This document shows positions 57,532 to 64,000 of a DNA stretch of 64,000 nucleotides, in pieces (position 1 is the stretch's first letter; each line of letters starts with the position of its first letter). The position numbers and the translations under genes were made by a program. The stretch comes from Glandiceps talaboti (Eukaryota; Hemichordata; Enteropneusta; Spengelidae), in assembly GCF_964340395.1 (NCBI RefSeq), contig NC_135566.1:8574001-8638000 (forward strand), read 5' to 3'. The notes under the pieces were generated by a model. The model made no database searches and had not been told where the DNA came from. It was given only the letters and a program-made list of their open reading frames with translations.

Positions 57532-59725
57532 AGCTCTGTCTGGATATCTAGCTATTTGTCTATTCATTCCTTTGTTTGTTTGTTTGTTTGTTTGTTTTGT
57601 TGGCTGGTTGGCTGGTTGTTTGCTGCATTGTCAATACAAGTCGTCTTTGTAAAGTTATTTTGATTTGATTTGATTTCATTGAAACAACATGCCAACACGT
57701 TTCGGTGCTGTCTGTCTTAGCCAGCAGCTCTGTGACATGTCTGACCGAAAAGAAAGCTCCGAATGCAGTACAAATAAGACTTGTTAAAGTTTCGTCTTTT
57801 TTTTATTTCTGATCAATGGTTAATTTACATTCATTTGCTATAATTTTCAATCGGTGTAGTTACTGTTGCTAACTCCTTGCAGCCTCATTCATCGAATTAA
57901 AATGATCTCATCCTAGAGTCGCAAAAGAAAGACAGTGCAACTAAGATGACAACACGAATTCTTGAAAATCAAAATGTGTTCCTGTCCCTTTAAAATAATA
58001 AAAGTAATCCAGGGATTTGCTGTCTTGTTTTCAACAAACCCATAACAATGTTTTATAACTTGTAGTATTCGGTGGCCATATTGGATTATAAAAACGGTGT
58101 TATTTTAATATGATTGTGTTGGCTATTCAACGAATTTGTAGGGTGATCCCTGATTTGTTCTGCTTGATTTTTAAAAGTTGAACATTGCTATACATCCCAC
58201 TAGACTTACTTCACGAAATGTGACAAGTACGTTCATATTGATTTTTCATTTTGAAATCACTTTATTCAAACATAATTGGTGTCAGTTGAACGGAAGACAT
58301 GATATATAATTATACGAATCGAAATATTTTTAATGTGTTGAAAATAATTGTGTGCCTTACTGGCTTGTGAACGACATCGTCATTTAAGCCAAGTAGCTAA
58401 ATGAAGCCTCTGGGCTAGGAAATTGCATGAAACACCAACTCTCAAACCGCCAGACATCCCAAGGACGTTCTTGGTAATAGCAAATTCCACGACAGTTGCA
58501 TAATTAAAACGCACCCAAGAACCTAACCCAGTGAGCTTTATTCTCCTAGCTTCTGGACTGTAAAGAATGTTGGTTTTCGACTGCTATGAATACAGAAAAA
58601 ACAACACATGGACTGTGGAGTTCCGCATAAAGTCCATAGCTTGCCAAAGATAACAAGGAGAAGCCTACACACATCGAAGAAGCCACAGCTGACGTGATAA
58701 CCTGTCATACCACATTTCAAAAGCATAACTTCCAAAACTGATTCTTAGTTTTTATTAATCCAGTGTCATAGTTCCAGTTCAAAACACAGTAGTCATTTCC
58801 CCGCGTTTAAATACACGGACCATTATAGCCAGTATCTTCAAGTTTCGTAAAGGAAAGACCTCCATAATTATAAATTACATCAACAAAGAGTTCGGAACGT
58901 GCCAAATTATAAAGTTTTGCTTACAAGAGTGCTGAAACGTGCCAATATCTGCACTTAATAGCACCCGTTTCCCGCACTTATATAGGCTGGTAGAGCCGTT
59001 TGTGAAGTGGGTGTATAATTTATTTGTGTGATTTACGACTACCCTCGGTGATCAGTCTGTAACGATGTTACTGTCAGTATAACCCACGACCTTAAATTTC
59101 TTCAGGGCATGAGATAAAAAGACTCGTTGGCAACTTTCAAAGTAATGCCATGTGCCATCGTGGTGTTTTCAGCGGCTGATCTAGTCAAGTGATAAGCAAC
59201 AAGGAACCGAGTGACAGCTGTGTCTCTCGGACTCGAACTCTACCCCAACAGACTTCGTTTACACTGTTCAATGGGCAGACGAATCGCCTTATGCACGGTT
59301 GGGGTGAGCGCTCGATTTATTTTGACTAGTAAACAACAAAAGCAAATTGAAAAAAAAATCCACACCTTGACTAATTTTTTTTGTCAACCCAGTAAACCGA
59401 GTTTCTGGATGGTTACTTGATGCACGTTCATTTATATCCGTGAATCTGAATTCCGTACACCAGTAGCCTCAGTGTCTGTCTACTACCATACAGGGTGCTC
59501 GCCTGATTGCTCGGCATTGGCTTAGTTTTGTCAGTCGCCGTCACTCATTAAGAGGTTGTAGGAGGTTACAAAGGTAATAGTTTAATAGAAAGTTTTATAA
59601 CCCTGAGAACTTTCTAACCTTTAACAAAAGTTTCTCATAACCGGGGTTTGTGATCGTTTATTGCAAGGAAAGGTCAAAAAGCCCCGGGCGAAAGCCTTGA
59701 CATAGTTTGAAAGGTAGGCTACTAT

Positions 59726-59981
59726 TATAGACTGTCGACAGTCGTTCGTGCCTTTTTTGCTACGTTTCATCTAAATCAAAGTCGTCGCCTCGCTCCGTAG
59801 CACTGGATAATTGCGAACTGATAGGAACGGCGATTGCCAAAGGCACGAACTGTGAGTGCCGAAGGCACGAACACTCGCTGATCAGTACGTGGTTATAGTA
59901 TTGCTCCGGATCGGAGCGATGCAACGACTTTAGTTTTAGATTTAACGTAGCAAAAAGGCGCGAACGACTGTCGACAGTCCA
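59726..59981. mobile_element. Foldback MITE with ACTGTCGACAGT palindromic ends (about 256 bp)
   Basis: Left TAGACTGTCGACAGTCGTTC and right GAACGACTGTCGACAGTCCA are inverted. Homology continues inward (TTTTTGCTACGTT, AAAGTCGTYGC, TCGCTCCG). Flanks share GCTACTAT (59718-59725 and 59982-59989). The ends are themselves a 12-bp palindrome. The centre has AAGGCACGAAC twice. Confidence 0.83.
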
Positions 59982-61480
59982 GCTACTATATAGTGATCAC
60001 GGCAAAGTCTTTAGGTCTTGTGGGCTCTATATGTTTCCATATTCTTCTGGAAAATCCTTCAAGAATCTTGAAATGACGATAGTCCCAAACATTTTCTTCA
60101 AACGATCCTCATTTGTATGTTGCTATTTTGCTTTTAAACAAGTGGTCGCATGTACAATATCTTCATACTATGATAGCCAGAGCATGCAAAGGAGCGAACC
60201 TCAGATTGTAACCACTAAAAAGGCTACATCTTAAAGGGCCATATTTCAATCCCTGATCATGGCATTAGTGTTACCTTAATAAGGATTACATGAGATCATT
60301 CATATGCTCTGAACCAACTTTTTTTCTATAGCTCTGACAAACAACCTATATATAAACATTTTTTTGAAATATATACTTTTATTTATACGTTTATGTTGTA
60401 CCATCAACTTTTTTGTATATTATGTAATTAAGTCTTGACTTAAAATTTCGAAGTGTAGCTTCTTTGCAAATGGGCCGGAGGCCTGGAAACGCAAGTTACA
60501 GTAAACTACCATATTTTTCTATTATGCTATTATGCTATATTTTCTATTTTAACTAAATATTTCTTGAGTAGCGATGAATTTTTACGAACTACCCAAATGT
60601 AATCTTACAAGACAAATAGTATTTGATTCAGCATATTTCAGAAAACTGGACCCATTTAAAGTGTAAACAAAGCATATATCAGCCAGCAGACAGAAAAAAT
60701 CTATAACTTCTTAATTAGCCTTTGGTTCATTACATAATTTTGTTAATGATTGCAATGAAGTAGCCGTAGTTACAGAGGAATTTGAATCGCATATTACAAA
60801 GTATTATATAAGTTGTTACAAAATATTAGAACTTAATAATGTTTAGAGAGTTAAGTAGTCATAATCCCTTGGTACATATGAATTATGCTAACCCGTGAAT
60901 GACACCTTGGGGTGACGTTAATGGGGCAAATCTTGACAACATTCCAAGTGATAGTGATATTAGATAACACTGGCGCAGATTTACATAATTTCATATGCGG
61001 ATCCAATCGTAATACTAAGAGTAATCATGTGATGACCACTATCCAATGTCAACTCTTTAGGGAGGTGTGAGAGATTCGATTTGGATTTGGAGTTCATGTG
61101 GAATAATAAATCAAGTCTCCTTCCAGTGAAAAGCTGTTGTGCTCGAATCTTTGCTGTATGCTGTAAGATTTTGTCGTCCCTCCCTGTGTAACTGACTGTT
61201 CGGTAACACTTGGTAGAACAACAACTACCTACTCCTCAACTTTATTACAATGATGCCATGTCTTAAAATGCTAAAGTGAACAATAGCTCATAAGAAATGT
61301 CCAGGTCATGCACAGATATAGGCAGCAAAGCACCATTATATTAGTAGATTTCACGAACCAAAGCAGTGGTTCACAGCAGCTTAGGAGTATGTCAGAGTAT
61401 CGTCTGCTACTCCAGGGTTCTGAATTTAAAGGAAAATAGAGTTTTTGAATTGCATTGTAATTGTTTCTGTTAGTGTGAAT

Positions 61481-61710
61481 CACAGGGGCGTGTAATATTT
61501 CATAGATTGTTGTTTTCCGGGTCTACAGACTAAATATAACAACATTTTGATTAATTTATATTCCTACATGTAACTTAAGAGACTAATATTTCTTAGTAGT
61601 ATAGAGATTGATACATTTGTAGCAGCAAGATTCGTACGATATTTTCCTAAGAAAACGACATTCTAAGCAATAAGAAAACAACAATCTATGAAATATTACA
61701 CGCCCCTGTG
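61481..61710. mobile_element. hAT-type MITE with perfect 37-bp inverted ends (230 bp)
   Basis: The end sequence CACAGGGGCGTGTAATATTT extends to 37 bp and is exactly inverted at the right end. A perfect 8-bp target duplication GTGTGAAT flanks it (61473-61480, 61711-61718). CAGGGG-type ends with 8-bp duplications are diagnostic of hAT. The unmutated ends imply recent insertion. Confidence 0.92.
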
Positions 61711-62109
61711 GTGTGAATATACATTGGTATATTCGTTGGCATCTGAAAGCTGCCTAAGTGAAGTGGTCGTACGAATTAGTTTGTTTACATTTATGACGAG
61801 TCATTATCTAACCATCACGGTAGGAGCTTCGGACAATTAATTTATCATAGCCCACACACGTCTATAAAGAAAGACATACTAGACAAGTCGTACCTTTTTT
61901 TGCAAGTTATACCATAGACAGTGGTATGATATTCCCTGTGGTATACTTTTCTTGTTATAGAAGCAAACTAAACCATTAGTTATTTTTCTTGTTGTCAGTT
62001 GTTATTTTCTTAATTTTCTTATCTGTGCTTTCTTGTAACACACTAAACATTTTGTTACTTTTCTCTAGCAGACTATGCACTGTGTTTATATTAAATTTCT
62101 GATGGCAGA

Positions 62110-62365
62110 CTACACAAACTATATTATGTTACTTTTCTTGTAGCAGACTAGACAAGTTGTTACTTTCATTGTAGCAGACTAGACAAGTTGTTACTTTTCT
62201 TGTTGTAGACTAGACAAGTTGTTACTTTGTTGCAGACTAGACAAGTTGTTACTTTTCTTGTAGCAGACTAGACAAGTTGTTACTTTTCTTGTAGCAGACT
62301 AGACAAGTTGTTACTTTTCTTGTTGCAGACTAGACGAGTTGTTACTTTTCTTGTAGCAAACTAAG
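62110..62365. repeat. 31-bp tandem array
   Basis: About seven to eight copies of a unit with TAGCAGACTAGACAAGTTGT and TACTTTTCTTG, some shortened (one lacks the TTTTCTTG block near 62225). Degenerate copies extend left to about 62000. Confidence 0.9.
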
Positions 62366-63209
62366 GTTACCTATGTAAGTCTAAACTGAAGCGGTCCAGT
62401 CGTTGGTCCGCTTATGGAACCACTCGGAAGCGGAAACAAGGACGGGGTCTTTCAGGCAAGGCTAGTTGCAACCACATTACTTTCTTGATCTTTCCATGGA
62501 AGTATCACCCACTTCTACGATCTTCTTATTGCTGGAAACTTACGAAGGAAACCAGTGGAGTAGCAACAAAACGTCGTCTGATTTATTTTTATCGGGAAAT
62601 TCTAAAACTCATACTAGATTGCTATTTATAAACTCCACAGTGCAGTATATTGACTCGGAATGTTCCGCAGAGTAGCGTTCGTGTCATCACGGTCAACAAG
62701 GATCATCGGTTATTCACCTGTATATAATGATATTCTGGTCACAAAGTATTCTAATCTTTCAATGACAGTGTATCCACTCTCTTGATAACGTTATTCCATA
62801 GACTCTAAACAATGGCGGAGTGTCTATGGTTACTCAAACAAGTCTTCCTTACTCACAAGCCACGATTCATGTATTCAAATATAGAATGTTAACAGCCTTG
62901 CAGTCAAGTCTAAAAAAACTAACATAGTTACCTTATCGTTCCTTTATTATGATACAAGTAAGTTATTGTATTGAGACTTGTTGTATAAGAAATAACGTAG
63001 TTGTATGGCCGTGGGGAGTTTGGATCCCACGTGATGTCTCGGGTTGTCGGTCTAAGGTATGATACGGGGTGCGCAGTGGTGCTTTCAGTGAGGTATTCTT
63101 CAAGCTCATTTGCAAACACAGATTTGTTTTTGAATATCAAAATATTCTTTACCATACCGTATTTAAAACACTAGAAAAATAGACAATTGGATTGGTGAAT
63201 TGATGGCTG

Positions 63210-63210
<1 letters not shown>

Positions 63211-63275
<65 letters not shown>

Positions 63276-63313
63276 CGGACGGACAGACAGACAGACAGAT
63301 AGATAGATAGATA
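63211..63313. repeat. (GATA)n with (GACA)n microsatellite
   Basis: About 65 bases of GATA, a GACG/GACA block, then about 20 more bases of GATA. Confidence 0.95.
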
Positions 63314-63565
63314 GATTATTGTATATATGTATTGGAGGATTCGACTTCGCGCTTCCGCCGGTTTTTTTCTCTTTCTTCCAATTTTGACAGTTTGCAGTAT
63401 TATAGTAGTATCATGTAGATACGAACCAAATCACGGAATGTGACTTCCTTCCGGGCCAACTCCGACAGAACTTTCCGACCCCTATAGATACAGAACAATG
63501 TAGAAAAAAAATTGTACAAGGTGGGGAGGCGGCACATCCGGACCGGTCGCCACTCATTGTTTGTA

Positions 63566-63594
63566 CAACAACAACAACAACAACAACAACAACT
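63566..63594. repeat. (CAA)n microsatellite
   Basis: About nine CAA units; simple repeat. Confidence 0.9.
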
Positions 63595-64000
63595 ACTCAT
63601 ATGGGTCTGCTACTAAGTATCGCGCCCTTTACATCATTATCGTGCTTTTTTTCATCAAAGATCATCAGAGAGGATCTCTGACAACGGAACCATTGTCCTT
63701 ACACCCAGACGTGATTCTATATACTAGTAACTTGTCCATATAGCGATTTACAACCCCTTTACAAATACAAAGACCTTCTTACTTACTATGCTGACTGTGG
63801 GAAAGAGTGAATTACTGCCACATGGCAAGAAGGGTCAAGGTGGCATATCACAGAGTACATTATATTAACTAATATTGACAAGACGTTCCGACAAACACAA
63901 CTAACTAATCAACGTTAGTACAGTGAATGCAGTGTTTACCTGAATACGATAAAGCACACCTCCTCTTTAGATTACAAAAACATTCGTGGGACTCATGGGA

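Noticed and set aside
62928-63155. 75-aa minus-strand frame (VFANELEEYLTESTTAHPV...) with protein-like composition
   Set aside because: No recognisable motif and no supporting splice-site pair or neighbouring exon; could be real but I cannot support it.
63400-64000. Possible minus-strand exons: open frame to 63940 ending at gtaaac, and a segment after an acceptor near 63487
   Set aside because: The splice signals are plausible but the reading frame across the junction is short and unrecognised, and the upstream part is outside the window.

Overview
This 64 kb window is eukaryotic nuclear DNA: AT-rich, with short exons bounded by GT/AG splice sites, long microsatellites (very long CT/GA, GT, GATA and TACA tracts) and many short palindromic DNA-transposon remnants. 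Gene content and intron sizes (about 0.1-2 kb) suggest a marine invertebrate. The gene neighbourhood fits an invertebrate deuterostome (hemichordate or cephalochordate-like), but I cannot fix the species.

Layout. 0-3 kb: the end of an unidentified exon cut by the window edge, then a single-exon BTB-BACK protein gene (minus). 4.8-5.9 kb: a two-exon insulin/relaxin-superfamily peptide precursor (minus), preceded by a periodic array of RFX X-box-like motifs at 6.5-7.0 kb. 7.5-11.4 kb: minisatellite, a MITE and no gene. 11.8-22.5 kb: a complete 15-coding-exon KIF22 (chromokinesin Kid) gene on the minus strand. It is head-to-head, over about 450 bp, with PAGR1 (22.9-25.5 kb, plus; 3 exons). 26.9-32.4 kb: a 5-exon BACURD gene (KCTD13/TNFAIP1/KCTD10 family, plus). 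32.4-40.9 kb: no gene seen. 40.9-47.2 kb: a 4-exon IphP-type (Y_phosphatase3) tyrosine phosphatase (minus). 47.2-64 kb: no convincing gene, but many MITEs, foldbacks and microsatellites.

The exon models for KIF22 (1929 nt, 642 aa), PAGR1 (684 nt, 227 aa), BACURD (948 nt, 315 aa), the phosphatase (981 nt, 326 aa) and the insulin-like peptide (122 aa) were read by hand from splice sites. All keep phase across every junction. Human KIF22, PAGR1 and KCTD13 all lie in the 16p11.2 interval, so this window appears to hold an ancient linkage group. The other main points of interest are the insulin-like precursor with a non-standard A-chain cysteine spacing, and several MITE families with TAGTC-type ends and 9-bp target duplications.
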